From contig BTPG01000005.1 of NCBI GenBank assembly GCA_036245525.1, positions 211,025,416-211,089,415 on the forward strand: a stretch of 64,000 bases of DNA, in the 5' to 3' direction. Numbering within the stretch: the stretch's first letter is position 1; each line of letters begins with the position of its first letter. The notes beneath the pieces are model-generated. The model was not told the origin of the DNA and did no database searches. It worked only from the letters and a program-made list of their open reading frames with translations. Below are positions 1 through 10,851 of this stretch, piece by piece. This stretch comes from Semisulcospira habei (lineage: Eukaryota; Mollusca; Gastropoda; Semisulcospiridae). A program made the position numbers and the translations under genes.

Positions 1-65
1 ACTACATTTGAATTATCATGATCAATCCATTTCCTGCTGCAGGGTCCTGGGGCTAAATGGGTTAA
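1..65. mobile_element. Family B hairpin MITE, right-hand end only
   Basis: The window opens inside a copy of the B hairpin family (see 23221-23436 for a full copy). It retains the right arm (gaattatcatg, gatcaatccat, tcctgc) and the conserved end ggggctaaatgggttaa. The left arm lies outside the window. Confidence 0.7.
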
Positions 66-117
66 AATGAAATCAACTTTGATCATTTTCAACGTGACCG
101 TTCCCTCATTTGAGGCC

Positions 118-1557
118 ATTATATATTTATTATATATTTATATTATTTTATATATTATTTATAATATTTATATTATATTATATATATAATATTATTTATA
201 TTATATTTAATATATATAATAATTTATATATATTATAATAATTATATTTATATTATATTATATTATTATATAATATTATATTTATATTATATATTATTAT
301 ATAATTTAATAATATATATTATTTATTATATTTAATATTATATAATTATATAATTTATTTATATTTATTATATTTATATTAATTATATTATTTATATTAT
401 TATTTATTATTTATATTATTATATTATTATATATATATTATAATATTAATATATTATAATTATATATTATATAATTTTATATTATATATATTTATTATTA
501 TATTTATAATATTTATATATATTATTATTATAATTATTTATTATTATATAATATTATTATATTTATATTTTATATTATATATTATTAATTATTTATAATA
601 ATATATATATTTTATATATTTATTATAATATTTTATATTATAATTATATTATATTATTATATAATATTATTAATTATATTAATATATTATTTTATATAAT
701 TATATATATTTATATTAATTATATTTATATTTTTATATTATTAATATTTATATTTATAATATTTATATATTAATATTAATATATTATATTTTAATTTATT
801 AATATTATTATATATTTATATTTATTATATTTATATTATTATATTATATTATTATTATATATTTTATTATAATTTATATTTATTATATTATTATAATATA
901 ATATATTTATATTATTTATATATTATATATATTTATTATTTATATTAATTATTATTTATATTAATTATATTTATTATAATTTATTATATTTATATTATTT
1001 AAATATTATATTTATAATTTATTAATATTATATAATTTATTTATATTATTTATATAATTATATAATTATAATTTATTTTTTTTATTATATTTATATTATT
1101 TTATATTATATAATTATAAATTAATATTATTTATATTATTAATATTATATATTTATATTAATTTATTTAATTATTTATAATATTTATATTTATAATATAT
1201 TTAATATATTAATTTATAATATTATATATATTTTAATATATATTATTTATTTATAATTTTTATTATTATATTTATTTAATATTTATAATATATATTATAT
1301 TTTATTTATATATAATTATATATTTTTATTATTATTTTATTAATATATTAATATTAATTATTTATTATAATATTTATTTATATAAATAATTTTATTATTA
1401 TTAATTTTAATATATAATATATTTATTATTAATATATTATTATAATATTATATTATTTTTATATTATATATTTATATTATTTATATTATTTAATATTTAT
1501 TATATATTATATATATAATTATATTATTATATTTATAATAATTTATTATTTTATATT
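118..1557. repeat. 1.44 kb tract containing only A and T
   Basis: No G or C occurs between the C at 117 and the G at 1558. The tract is an irregular mix of TTATAT, TATATT and ATTATT words with no exact long period. It carries no coding potential and could form cruciforms or melt easily. It sits directly next to the truncated B element. An expansion of an AT microsatellite is most likely; read-through error in the assembly cannot be excluded. Confidence 0.9.
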
Positions 1558-1660
1558 GCCGCTGTGCGTGTCGAATTTATGAATCAAGTTATTAAAAACG
1601 TTTAGGTGATTTAAAAGACGGGGCAACGAAAATAGGGTCTGAACAAAATTTTAATTTTGA

Positions 1661-1730
1661 CCCCAGATCGATTCGAACCCGGGACCTTTCGAACGAGAGT
1701 CGAAAACTCTACCAACCAGCTCCCCCCAAT
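1661..1730 (-). mobile_element. tRNA-like sequence, probable SINE head or tRNA pseudogene
   Basis: On the minus strand an A-box-like stretch (agctggttggtagag) is followed by a B box (gggttcgaatc). The anticodon stem-loop folds (tttcga/tcgaaa around a 7-base loop with CTC in the anticodon position). The acceptor ends do not pair, so this is not a working tRNA gene. Confidence 0.5.
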
Positions 1731-1898
1731 CAAGTTTTTAGGCCCGACACACGTGTGAGTATTTGTAATATAGGTGAGCACATATTTGGTCAGTTTTGAG
1801 GTAGCTTGAACCAATCACAAAATCTGTGACACTGGTGTCAAAATAACAGATTTGTAACCAAAAATCACACGTGAAAACACATTTATGGACACGCACGC

Positions 1899-2024
<126 letters not shown>

Positions 2025-2063
2025 AAACATACGAAGCTGAGTCACTGCACAGAAAAAAGAAAA

Positions 2064-2173
2064 AACCCATTGCGTGCCGGTAGCGGTTTATGTCGCGATG
2101 ATTCGTGTCGGACTATAACTCTTCCTGTCGGAATCATCGCGACAAAAACCGCTACCGACACGCAAAGAGTTAA
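2064..2173. mobile_element. Family D hairpin MITE (copy 1)
   Basis: Inverted arms ccggtagcggttta.gtcgcgatgatt and aatcatcgcgacaaaaaccgctaccg flank a short loop. The outer sequence reads aacccattgcg...cgcaaagagttaa, giving the TTAA-type end seen in other families. Further copies lie at 21097-21203 and 59360-59476. Confidence 0.75.
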
Positions 2174-2338
2174 ACAGGTCAAAAGTTATTATATACTCCT
2201 AGTGTGGCCATTATAGTCTTCACCCGCACGCGCGCACACACACACCAAATGCTTCACAGTATTTCATACATTGTCCACCGACGGTTTCATGAATGTAGAA
2301 GTAGGCCAACATTGCACACGTTCAGACGACTAAACAGG

Positions 2339-2538
2339 CATAACCCATTCAGCCCTGACGCACTACAGCAAGAGACGGGTAGACCATGATAATTCAAGGG
2401 TAGTGCCATATTAGGCGCCAAGCTAATCTGGCACTGCCCTTGAATTATCATGGTCGATCCATCTCCTGCAACTGGTGCATAGTCGTTAGATGACACCTCC
2501 AAAATTTGGGAAATACGGCCGTCTGGCTGAATGAGTTC
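2339..2538. mobile_element. Family B hairpin MITE
   Basis: It begins aacccattcagccctgacgc and ends ggctgaatgagtt. The core hairpin is accatgataattcaaggg with ccttgaattatcatggt around a GGCGCC centre. The left half of the hairpin is partly deleted. Confidence 0.75.
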
Positions 2539-2932
2539 AAGTCCCGGACAAACATGCGATATCGCATGTTTGTGCGGGGTTTTCATCCACTGTTTTGGTC
2601 GAAATACGCGCAGTTCTGATCTGATTTCCAAACACCGTCCATATTGTCCTCGCAAAGCCTTGGAAACCGCACAAATACACTTCCATAGTTCTGTCGTGTC
2701 CTCTCTAGACTCATTGTACGCTGGGTATGTGATTTAGGATATTCCGTTAGGAACATGTAAGGGCGAGCATCAGAGACCATCACACACACCCCTACACTCT
2801 TCATCTTTGTAGTGACTGTACGATCATGCCTGTGGACGCGGATAGTGTTTTTGAAATCATTGTGACATCAAGGTCCCCACTGACATCAAGGTCCCCCACC
2901 TGTCCAGGGAACATGGATACAAAGTGGTTTCA
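2539..2932. other. GPCR 3' flank, nothing recognised
   Basis: This lies downstream of the receptor stop codon on the minus strand. I see no gene or repeat apart from the flanking hairpins. Confidence 0.4.
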
Positions 2933-2998
2933 GCAAGAGGCATAGATCCTCATGAGCCCCCGCAACTGCGGGGGCTCATAAGAATCTATACCTCTTGC
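2933..2998. mobile_element. Family A hairpin (about 65 bp)
   Basis: Near-perfect foldback: gcaagaggcatagatcctca, a C-rich stem, a 4-base loop, then the reverse complement ending cctcttgc. It is the commonest repeat in the window, with more than 20 copies. This one lies just beyond the 3' end of the receptor gene. Confidence 0.85.
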
Positions 2999-3140
2999 AG
3001 TTGGGTTAGTGTTGTTCAGTTATTTCTCGGCGGTTTTGAGTACCATCATGCCAAGTTAGTCTTCTGCGCTGATCACCATTGGCCGCCTTTCTCGTAGCAG
3101 AACCAGCATACCAGTCTGCGGTGGTCCGTGCGCTAGGTGG

Positions 3141-3813
3141 TCATACCAAGGTGCTGTCCATATTATCAGGCACTACTAAACTGGTGGATTCGACATGCCT
3201 ACATTTCTTGTTGCCATCCGTCATCCGCGCCCTACACGCGAGGTCTTTGAGTTTCCGAAGCATGGCTCGCCCCAGCACGGGCTGGCTAAGCGCGTAAAGC
3301 ACGGGGTTACCGAGAGAGTTGAGTATCCCGAGACTTTGCACAAATCTCTCCAGTCCCTGAGGCTGCACGGTGCTGTTGGTCAGCACGGCCCAGAGGATCG
3401 TGATGAAAAACGGCGCCCACGACACGTGGAAATACAGACACGGTATGGCCAATAACCTGGCGGCTCTCAGCTTAGCATTCTTGCTCTCGCCGCTGGGTTC
3501 CGCAACGTGACGTTTCATGGAAAGTTTCACGGCTTTCTGCTGGCGCCTGGCGACGACGAAGATGGCGATGTGGATGTACAGCATGATGATGAAGGTTATG
3601 ATTAGGTGTAGGGCCGTCAGCGTGAGGATGAACCAGAGAGGGTAGAGTTTCTCCGCCACACAGTCGCCCCGCCAGTCATCGCGACTGTAGCCCAGGGTGA
3701 TAAAGATGACGGAGAGGACGCCGCCGTACACCCAGCACCCCGCTATGAAGATGACCACGCGACGCCTGGTCACCAGGGGCACGTAGCGGAACGGGTGGGC
3801 TATCACCAGGTAT
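3141..3813 (-). CDS. Class A GPCR, exon 3 (TM4-TM7 and C-tail)
   Basis: Last exon of a rhodopsin-family receptor. A splice acceptor (tttgtgttgcag) precedes A-TAC, which completes the Arg of the DRY motif begun in exon 2. The exon encodes the YLVIAHPFRY second loop, TM4 (VVIFIAGCWVYGGVLSVIF), an extracellular loop 2 Cys, TM5, an intracellular loop 3 with a RRQQKAVK stretch, and TM6 with F6.44 and W6.48 before P6.50 (YFHVSWAPFF). TM7 ends in NPVLYAL, which fits NPxxY. The C-tail ends DSTLV, a possible class I PDZ ligand. No frameshift or stop interrupts it. The RIFxxARRQ-like TM5 end resembles adenosine and amine receptors, but the ligand cannot be named. Exons 1 and 2 lie at 16528-16860 and 15525-15622. 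Confidence 0.9.
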
Positions 3814-3838
3814 CTGCAACACAAACAGAAGGTTGTTG

Positions 3839-4054
3839 TTTAACCCTTTTGGTCCCGGGACCCGGCAGCAGGAGACGGATTGATCATGATAATTTAAGGG
3901 TAGTGCCAGATGAGCTTGGCGCCTTCAGGCGCCAAACTCATCTGGCACTACCCTTGAATGATCATGATCAATCCATCTCCTGCAACTGGTACACAGTCGT
4001 TAGGCAACAACCTCCAAAATCTGAGCAATGGGACCTTGGGGATAGAAGGGTTAA
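3839..4054. mobile_element. Family B hairpin MITE flanked by TTAA
   Basis: TTAA at 3839-3842 and 4051-4054 bound an element starting ccctttt and ending agaaggg. The inner hairpin arms are gatcatgataatttaaggg and cccttgaatgatcatgatc, with a ggcgcc centre. Confidence 0.8.
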
Positions 4055-4085
4055 CTCGCTTATTTCTAACGTACAACATCAGGGT

Positions 4086-4136
4086 ATGGATCGACCATGA
4101 TAATTTAATGGTAGTGCCAGATTAACTTGGCGGATG
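4086..4136. mobile_element. Partial family B left arm
   Basis: The left arm ggatcgaccatgataattt to cttggcgg is present and the right half is missing. It sits between two full B copies. Confidence 0.6.
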
Positions 4137-4153
4137 ATGGTATTAAAAAAATG

Positions 4154-4352
4154 TTAACCCATTCAGCCCCGACGCATTACAGCGGGACACGGATCGACCA
4201 TGATAATTCAAGGGTGGAGCCAGATTAGCTTGGCGCCGTTAGGCGCCAAACTAATCTGGCTCTACCCTTGAATTATCATGGTCGATCCATCTCCTGCAAC
4301 TAACACATAGTCGCTAGGCGACACCCACCGGCCGTGGGATGAAATGGGTTAA
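4154..4352. mobile_element. Family B hairpin MITE flanked by TTAA
   Basis: TTAA occurs at 4154-4157 and 4349-4352. The element begins cccattcagccccgacgc and ends gatgaaatggg. The hairpin around GGCGCC is nearly perfect over about 50 bp per arm. Confidence 0.85.
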
Positions 4353-4401
4353 AGCAGCGAACTGAAATGACCTTGCAAAAAAACTGTAACAAGATGGGAT
4401 G

Positions 4402-4593
4402 AAACATAACCCACAAAGTCCTTTCTATATGAGAGCTGTCCTCGCTGTCAGTGGTCTCTACCTTTTGTCTTTGACCTGATTCTGATGTTGAATTATCTCC
4501 TATTGAAAAAGTCTCGCAGATCTGCCAATGCGTCAGTGAGTTATATAAGGGGCGCAGGACATACGCGTCATTGATTTGTCAAACGTCATTTGT
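4402..4593 (-). mobile_element. Family G fragment (right end, inverted)
   Basis: The reverse complement closely matches 58763-58948 and 15090-15268, including ggtcaaagacaaaaggtaga and the end catatagaa.ggactttgtggg. Together with 8186-8437 it brackets a LINE fragment. Confidence 0.75.
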
Positions 4594-5455
4594 CAGTTTC
4601 AGTTTCATTTATTCAATCTCGGACCCACTGGGGGCATGAGAGAAATGACAAAAAAACAACAACAAAAAACAACTACACATAAATGTGCTCAAGAAATAAA
4701 TATAACATTGACGTTGAGACTAAAGTATGCGTTAGATTATTATATATCAAAAATACAACACGGACTTTCAACAGCACGAACAATTGACATACATATAGAT
4801 CATACTCAGATAAGATCATCCTGTGTGTGTGTGTGTGTGCTTGTGTGTGTGCTTGTGTGTGTGCAAGGGTGTGTGTGTGGGTAACAGACAGGAAATGAAA
4901 GGATACGCCTCACGCAGAGTACATCCTGAAAGTTCAAGACGTTAGCCATGCCTAACCTCTCAAACCTTCAAGATGCACTCCACGTGACGCACACACTTTC
5001 ACTTCCTGTTTGTTGTATAGCAATTTGACTTAATGATAAATAAACCACACAACCTGGTTGACAGTGACCACGAGGAAAAAATAAAAATAATCCAAAGTAA
5101 TTCAGTCTAAAAGGGACTAGTGTAGATGCGAGCTTCTGCCAGCTTTACCTCATCCTGCCCGCCACACACCACAGCAAGATATGGCACGACCACGATAGTT
5201 CAAGGGTGGTAAAAAGAACAGCTTGGCGCCTATACAAACCCGAATATAAACACAGATTACACGGATAACCGACAGTCATTCGTCTGGTTATAGTTCAGCA
5301 TCAGTGGCACAGGTCACTGGGAATAACACAACATCAATGTACATACAGGTGGTATAATCTGGCAAGCCATTAGAACTAGTGTGCGAGTACGAGAAGGCGG
5401 ACATGAAATAGCTACCCAATTTGGACGTTAGAATTCCTTCAGTATTAACTTTACA
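4594..5455. other. Intronic sequence with a TG run and a partial B arm
   Basis: It contains a TG-rich microsatellite (about 4820-4880) and a partial B left arm (5183-5230). Nothing else is recognised. Confidence 0.4.
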
Positions 5456-6251
5456 ACTTGCGCTTTGCAGACGACATTGATGGCATTGCAGGAACAGAGA
5501 AGGAGCTAGCTCAGCTGGTGGAAAAGCTGGACAGTAAAGCCATTGCGTATGGGATGGAAATCAGTGCAGAGAAGACCAAACTGATGACACATAACACCAG
5601 TGGCATTAGCACTGACGTCATGATTGGAAGCCAAAGTTGAACTAGAAACAGTAAATAAATTCAAAAACTTAGGAGCCATTGTGACAGATGAGGGATCAAA
5701 ACCAGAAATACTGTCCAGGATTGCGCAGACAACAACAGCACTGACAAGATTGAAGACCATATGGAAGGACAGAAACATCACGCTCTGCTCCAAGATCAGA
5801 CTGATGCGCTCCTTAGTCATCTCAGTGTTCTTGTATGCCTGCGCGTCATGGACCCTCACAGCAGACCTTGAAAGGAGGATACAAGCCACTGAAATGAGAT
5901 GTTTTCGAAGGCTGCTTGGCATTTCATACAGAGATCACATCGCGAACGAGGAAGTGGGAAACAGAATCAGGCAAGCCATCTTGCCCTACTAAGACCTATT
6001 AGCCATTGTGAAAAAACGCAAACTGAAGTCGTGTGGGCATGTCGCGCGTTCAGCAGGGCTTGCCAAAACAATCCTGCAAGGCACTGTGCAAGGAGGACGA
6101 AGGAGAGGAAGACAGAGAAAAAGACGGGAGGACAATATCTCAGAGTGGACAGGACTGAGGCTGGGTGATACGCTAAGAATGGCAGAGAACAGAGAGGAAT
6201 GGAGGGAGCTGGTTGCCAAGTCATCAGTGGTGCCCCAACGGTCGGCAAGAC
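5455..6251 (+). pseudogene. 5'-truncated LINE reverse transcriptase fragment, frameshifted
   Basis: Three overlapping frames together encode the end of a non-LTR retrotransposon polymerase. The FADD catalytic box (RFADDIDGIAG) is at 5458. It is followed by the ISAEKTKLM thumb region, a SKIRLMRSLV...CASWTLTADLERRIQ segment and a GH-type C-terminal motif (KLKSCGHVARS, TILQGTVQGGRRRGRQRKR). Frame changes occur near 5630 and 5995, and the protein upstream of FADD is absent. The frame continues to SARLRGI, where it is interrupted by the insertion at 6266-8169. The remaining codons and stop appear at about 8183-8188. It is a dead copy. Confidence 0.85.
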
Positions 6252-6265
6252 TACGGGGTATAGAT
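6252..6265. repeat. Target site duplication, left copy
   Basis: The 14 bp tacggggtatagat is repeated exactly at 8170-8183. The pair flanks the minus-strand LINE, as expected for target-primed reverse transcription. Confidence 0.85.
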
Positions 6266-8169
6266 CTCTCTCTCTCTCTCTCTTGGCTTGACTTCGCGAA
6301 CGAAGATTCTATAGGGCTTGCCCACGTCGTCTGCAGGCATTTTCGTGGCTGCGGAGGCATACGGGACAGGCAGGTTCGACCGCAGTAGCTGCAGGGGAAG
6401 GTCTGGTCAGGGTTCTGAGTTACGACAACTCTGTTTTTTCTTCCGAGCCGCTTGTCCTTAAGGTTAGCTCTGCGAGAGTCCTCAAAGGAGACGGCTGCGC
6501 CAGGTGTCACGGTCCGCAGCAAGCGAAGACCACTGGCGGTGGTCGATTTGGCAGGCACTAAGTGACTTCTTGAGACCGTCTTTGTATCTCTTCTTTGGTG
6601 CCCCTCTGTCTCGGTGTCCAGTGGCGAGCTCGCCGAACAGAGTGATCTTGGGTAGGCGATGATCCTCCATCCTGGAGAGGTGCCCCGCCCAGCGAAGCTG
6701 TGTCCGCAGCAGCAAAGCCTCGATGCTCACAGTTTCCGCCTGTTCAAGGACCTCGACGTTGGTGACATAGTCACTCCAGTGAATGCTGAGGATGGTACGC
6801 AGGCAGCGCTGGTGAAAGCGTTCGAGGAGTCGTAGTTGGCTGCGGTAGAGGGCCCAGGACTCGGAACCGTACAGCAGGGTGGTGAGGACGACAGCTCTGT
6901 ACACGCTGATCTTGGTGCCTTTTTTCAGCTGTTGATTGTGCCACACCCGCTTGAATAGTCGCCCGAAAGCACTGTTCGCTTTTGCCAGCCTGTTGTCCAG
7001 CTCCTTGTCCAGCTTGGCCTCTGACGTGATGATGCAGCCAAGGTAGGTAAACCGGTGTACATACTTCAGTTCGGACTCGCCGATGGTGATGTGGGGAGGG
7101 CGATGCTCTTCCTTGGGTGCCGGCTGATGAAGGACCTCTGTCTTTTTCAGACTGACCTCAAGTCCAAAGAGCTGGGCAGCATCTGCGAAGCAGGACGTAA
7201 TGCGCTGCAAGGCTCTCTCTGTGTGTGCAACGAGGGCAGCGTCATCAGCGAAGAGCAGCTCACGAATCAGTTGGTCTAGGGTTTTGGTGTGGGCCTGCAG
7301 TCGTCTGAGGTTGAACGGGCTGCCATCGAGACGATACCTGATGTACACTGCGTCGTCATCGTCGAGGTCCACTGTGGCCTGCTTCAACATCATGCTGAAG
7401 AAGATGGTGAAGAGGGTCGGTGCCAGCACGCAGCCTTGCTTCACGCCGTTGCGAATGGGGAATGGTTTTGAGAGGTCACTGTTTAGTCTGACCTGGCCTT
7501 GCTGGTCCTCGTGGAGCTGGACGATCATGTTGAGGAACTTTGGGGGACAACCTAGTCGCTCCAGGATCTGCCACATACCTTGCCTGCTCACAGTGTCAAA
7601 CGCTTTTGTTAGGTCGACAAACGTTACGTACAGCCCTTTGTTCTGCTCGCGGCACTTCTCCTGAAGCTGTCTCAGCACAAAGACCATGTCGGTGGTACTC
7701 CTGTTGGCTCTGAAGCCACACTGGCCCTCTGGGAGGTGGTCTTCAGCGATGGCAGGTACCAGCCGATTCAGGAGCAACCTTGCGAGAATTTTCCCGGCAA
7801 TGGACAGCAGGGTAATTCCACGATAATTAGAGCAGGCAGACTTCTCTCCTTTGTTCTTGTACAGGGTGATAATGACTGCATCACGGAGATCCTTTGGTAG
7901 TGTTCCTTTTTCCCAGCAGCAGAGAAAGAGGTCGTGGAGCTTGTTGTGCAGTGCTGGGCCTCCATGTTTCCAGATCTCTGGCGGGATTCCGTCAATGCCT
8001 GCTGCTTTGCCACTCTTGAGCTGGTGGATGGCTGTGAGGGTCTCTTCGGCGGTGGGCGGTTCGTCCAATTCAACCTTTAGTGGAAGGTGTGGGATTTGGA
8101 GGATGACTGTTTCTTGAACAGTGCGTTCAGCGCCGAAGAGGTCCTGAAAGTATTCCGACCAGCGGTTGT
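6266..8169 (-). mobile_element. Minus-strand LINE insertion, 5'-truncated, (GA)n tail
   Basis: The element is bounded by the 14 bp duplications at 6252-6265 and 8170-8183. Its 3' end on the minus strand is a short (AG)n tail (6266-6282), followed inward by about 200 bp of 3' UTR and the reverse transcriptase frame. It is truncated within the polymerase protein at 8169. It sits in the other LINE fragment and in the same orientation as the host GPCR gene. Confidence 0.85.
6482..8169 (-). CDS. LINE ORF2 reverse transcriptase (N-terminally truncated)
   Basis: This is an uninterrupted frame of about 560 codons; the first in-frame residues are NNRWSEYFQDLFGAE, already inside the protein. Reverse transcriptase blocks appear in order: GKAAGIDGIPPEIWK, FRANRSTTDM, motif A VTFVDLTKAFDTVSR, motif B NGVKQGCVLAPTLF, motif C LLFADDAAL, then the thumb and a C-terminal RWAGHLSRMEDHRLPK segment. 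The apurinic endonuclease domain is missing because of 5' truncation, so it cannot transpose on its own. The lack of stop codons suggests recent insertion. It resembles RTE- or CR1-like LINEs of aquatic animals; the clade needs a tree. Confidence 0.9.
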
Positions 8170-8183
8170 TACGGGGTATAGAT
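8170..8183. repeat. Target site duplication, right copy
   Basis: Exact repeat of 6252-6265. Beyond it the plus-strand LINE frame resumes for a few codons and ends at TAG. Confidence 0.85.
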
Positions 8184-8185
8184 AG

Positions 8186-8437
8186 ATAGTACAGAAATAT
8201 CGTAGATTCTCTTGTTTACATACATACGCACACATACACACACACATGCATACGCACATACTGCGCTTCGCGCCAAATGTACGTTCAGCAGCGAGGTTAG
8301 CGTAACTAGACATGACGTAATTTTTATCTTGTTACTTCATTTGTTAGAGGTTTAACCTGCCCGCCTTTGACATCATGGACATCCTATTAAGTTTGTCCCA
8401 CCGTGACCCGTCCTAAAAATCCCTTCTATAAATAGAA
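8186..8437 (-). mobile_element. Family G fragment (left end, inverted)
   Basis: The reverse complement matches 57791-58005, including the terminal hairpin cccttctataaatagaaggg and the aacgtaca/cgcacac region. It directly follows the stop codon of the plus-strand LINE, so it may be that LINE's 3' UTR. Confidence 0.7.
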
Positions 8438-8682
8438 GGGACTTTAAAAAAAAATATACTGTAATACAATATACAGTTTGCTTGTCACACAAAAATGGAT
8501 TTACTATCTTTTGCAGGGTAGAGTTCTCAGATAATGTATTTGAGAAACTGGAAGCAATCTCCATGCTGCTACAAAACGATTCATGAATACCAGAAAGCCT
8601 CTCGCAGACTCCAGAGCAGAGCCCCACAAAGCCATCATTCTTACATTTCTAATACAAATCCTGCTGTCAGCGTCGTCCATCT

Positions 8683-8746
8683 GCAAGAGGCATGGATCCT
8701 CATGAGCCACCGCAGTCTGCGGGGGCTCATGAGGATCTATGCCTCT
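8683..8746. mobile_element. Family A hairpin
   Basis: Foldback from gcaagaggcatggatcctca to gaggatctatgcctct, with the usual CGGGGGCTCATG stem. Confidence 0.8.
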
Positions 8747-8834
8747 GGAAACGTCATTTATATCTGGTAAAAGTGAAGAAATCAGCTCTCATTGTGGGAG
8801 TGTGTGGCAAACGTACATTATTTTAGTAATCCTA

Positions 8835-8898
8835 TCACGCGGAGATGACCGCACGCGGAGATGACCGCACGCGGAGATGACCGCACGCGGAGATGACT
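8835..8898. repeat. 16 bp tandem repeat, four units
   Basis: The unit cacgcggagatgaccg is repeated about four times, immediately before the TTAA of the next element. Confidence 0.9.
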
Positions 8899-8901
8899 GT
8901 A

Positions 8902-9095
8902 TTAACCCTTATCATTCGGAATACACCAGTGTGGGAAATCAGTTTGACTAAAATAGTTCAAGGGTAGTGCCAGCTGGCACTACCCTTGAACTAAAGCCAT
9001 TGGTCTATATCCTTATCTGTAAGTACTATAATGTAGCATGCATATATGGCAGTGTACACATTTGAAGCTTTTAACCTCGGCATGATATGGGTTAA
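8902..9095. mobile_element. Family B-prime MITE flanked by TTAA
   Basis: TTAA at 8902-8905 and 9092-9095 bound an element with ends cccttatcat and atgatatggg. The inner hairpin is short (agttcaagggtagtgccag and its complement). A longer-stem copy is at 33384-33608. Confidence 0.85.
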
Positions 9096-9211
9096 ACCCC
9101 CGTGTGCCGCTTGACCTGCAGCACAAACAGGCGGGCGTGTGGCCTATCTGTTTCTTTATCTGCGATTTCTCTAACCCAGACCAAACAGGTGGCCGCCAGG
9201 CGTGTAAAATG

Positions 9212-9352
9212 CAGAGAAGAACCCAACAGAGAAAGAAACACGCTTAGAAAAGACAACTACAACACAGTGTATTTAAAATATAAATTGTTTTGTAACTGTC
9301 TTTTCTAAGCGTGGTATTGTTTTTTTTTCTCTCTCTCCGTTAGGTTCTTCTC
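9212..9352. mobile_element. Family H foldback element
   Basis: The arms agaagaacccaacagagaaa...acgcttagaaaagaca and tgtcttttctaagcgtg...gttaggttcttct are inverted around an AT-rich loop. Confidence 0.75.
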
Positions 9353-9409
9353 CGCGAGTTGTCTAAGCCGTAACATGCAAAATCACAATCTAGATTCATG
9401 TTCTAGTTA

Positions 9410-9660
9410 GACGGAGGGAGGGAGCAAGAGACGGATGGATGGATCGATGGATGGATGGATGGATGGATGGATGGACGGGTGGATGGATGGATGGACGGAC
9501 TGACGGACGGATGAATGAATGAATGAATGAATAGGTGGATGGATGGATGGATGGATGGACGAACTGAAGGGCGGATGAATGAATGAATGAATGAATGAAT
9601 GAATGAATAGGTGGATGGATGGATGGATGAATGAATGGACGGATGGATGGATGGACGGAA
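9410..9660. repeat. Tetranucleotide array (GGAT)n/(TGAA)n
   Basis: Interspersed runs of ATGG and TGAA units. The Ser/His/Pro-rich minus-strand frame across it is a repeat artefact. Confidence 0.95.
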
Positions 9661-10183
9661 TGATACTGTCTGATGAGCATCATTTGGTTGTAGAAACTAC
9701 ATGATCTAGCCGCACTCATGTTTGTACGGCCTGTCCGGAATTCAGTGAACGGCAGACGGCGCCCTCAGAGTGATGTGACAGACTTCAGGTAGTGTGGAAC
9801 TTATAACTATTTCACCATTTCATTTCCGCCGTAAACCGTGGGAGATATCTCGACCACGGTAGCTCCGGCGTACTGCTCGAGACGTAGACTGAGTGAATTA
9901 TAAGTGTGTGCTGGCTTATGATTTTGCACCTTTCTGGTCTACTCCGTTAGGTCCAAAATAACAGACTTATATACATCGTAGAGAGGAACCCAACGGAAAG
10001 AAAAGAAAACACACACACACACACACACTTAGAAAAGACAGTTACAACACAATTTATTAAACATTTCATTTCGGGGGTTTTGACAGGCACCATTTTGGTC
10101 TGGATATTTTAATACAAATCGTGCACAACTCTTAATGATAATTCTAGTTTATACACACGTCTTCCAAGTACGCAACAAGTTCT

Positions 10184-10278
10184 AGGGCCGATGTCAGCCG
10201 CAGTTGGCCCGCGCACGGACGTGCGCGAGCCAACTCCGGCCGACGTCGGCCCAAAAAGCTTTGCTCACTGGGCAAGTA
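10184..10278. mobile_element. Family F GC-rich hairpin, intact copy
   Basis: Palindromic ggccgatgtcagccgcagtt, then gcccgcgcacggacgtgcgc, then ggccgacgtcggcc and ttgctcactgggc. This intact copy shows what the Polinton target at 36645/52820 looked like before insertion. Confidence 0.75.
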
Positions 10279-10477
10279 GCGGTGTATGCAGTGTTCACCA
10301 AGCTGCTATGAAACATGCAGGTCGTTTGGCCTTTGGAGCGAAATGGTCGTGATTAAGTGTATGTATTGCTAACAGCTGCTGCAGAACATATACTATGCAT
10401 TCCGCGTCAAGTGTCTGATCAGCCCCCCGTTTTCGGTGGAAAAGCTATGTTATTTGCGTTTGAGTTTAACCAGTGTA

Positions 10478-10604
10478 ACCCTCGACGCACCACAGCAGGA
10501 GATGGCGCCAAGCTAATCTGGCACTACCTTTGAATGATCATGGTCGATCCGTTTCCTGCAGCTGGTACATACTCGTGAGGTGAGACCTCCACAAGTTGGG
10601 AAAT
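10478..10604. mobile_element. Family B element, left arm deleted
   Basis: The outer left sequence (cgacgcaccacagcaggaga) runs straight into the ggcgcc centre. The right arm to ctcgtgaggtgagacctcc is kept. Confidence 0.65.
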
Positions 10605-10851
10605 TAATGAATTGTGTTGTAACTGTCTCCTCTAAGCGTGTTCTTTCTCCGTTGGTTCTTCTCTGGAAAATGCCGTCTTAGGGTTATAAGATTTACCATG
10701 GACTTTTTTTTAATTGTCTGACCGTTTTGTGGTCCGCGTGATTTTGTTGCGAAAGTTTCTCGCATACGCTCACATTTAAAAAGACTGAACTTCTTACACG
10801 GACGAGCAGCGAAATTAATTGTAACCGATCCTACATTGACAACGGATGATA

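Larger units (their letters stand above)
9982..10666. mobile_element. Family H element split by other insertions
   Basis: The left arm (9982-10056, agaggaacccaacgg...cttagaaaagacagttac) and right arm (10607-10666, gtaactgtc...gttggttcttctct) are inverted copies now 550 bp apart. The F hairpin and a partial B element lie between them, and a CA run interrupts the left arm. Confidence 0.65.

Noticed and set aside
3195..3455. Plus-strand frames over the GPCR exon 3 (also 16498-16945 over exon 1 and 7055-8117 over the LINE)
   Set aside because: Shadows of the real minus-strand coding sequence.
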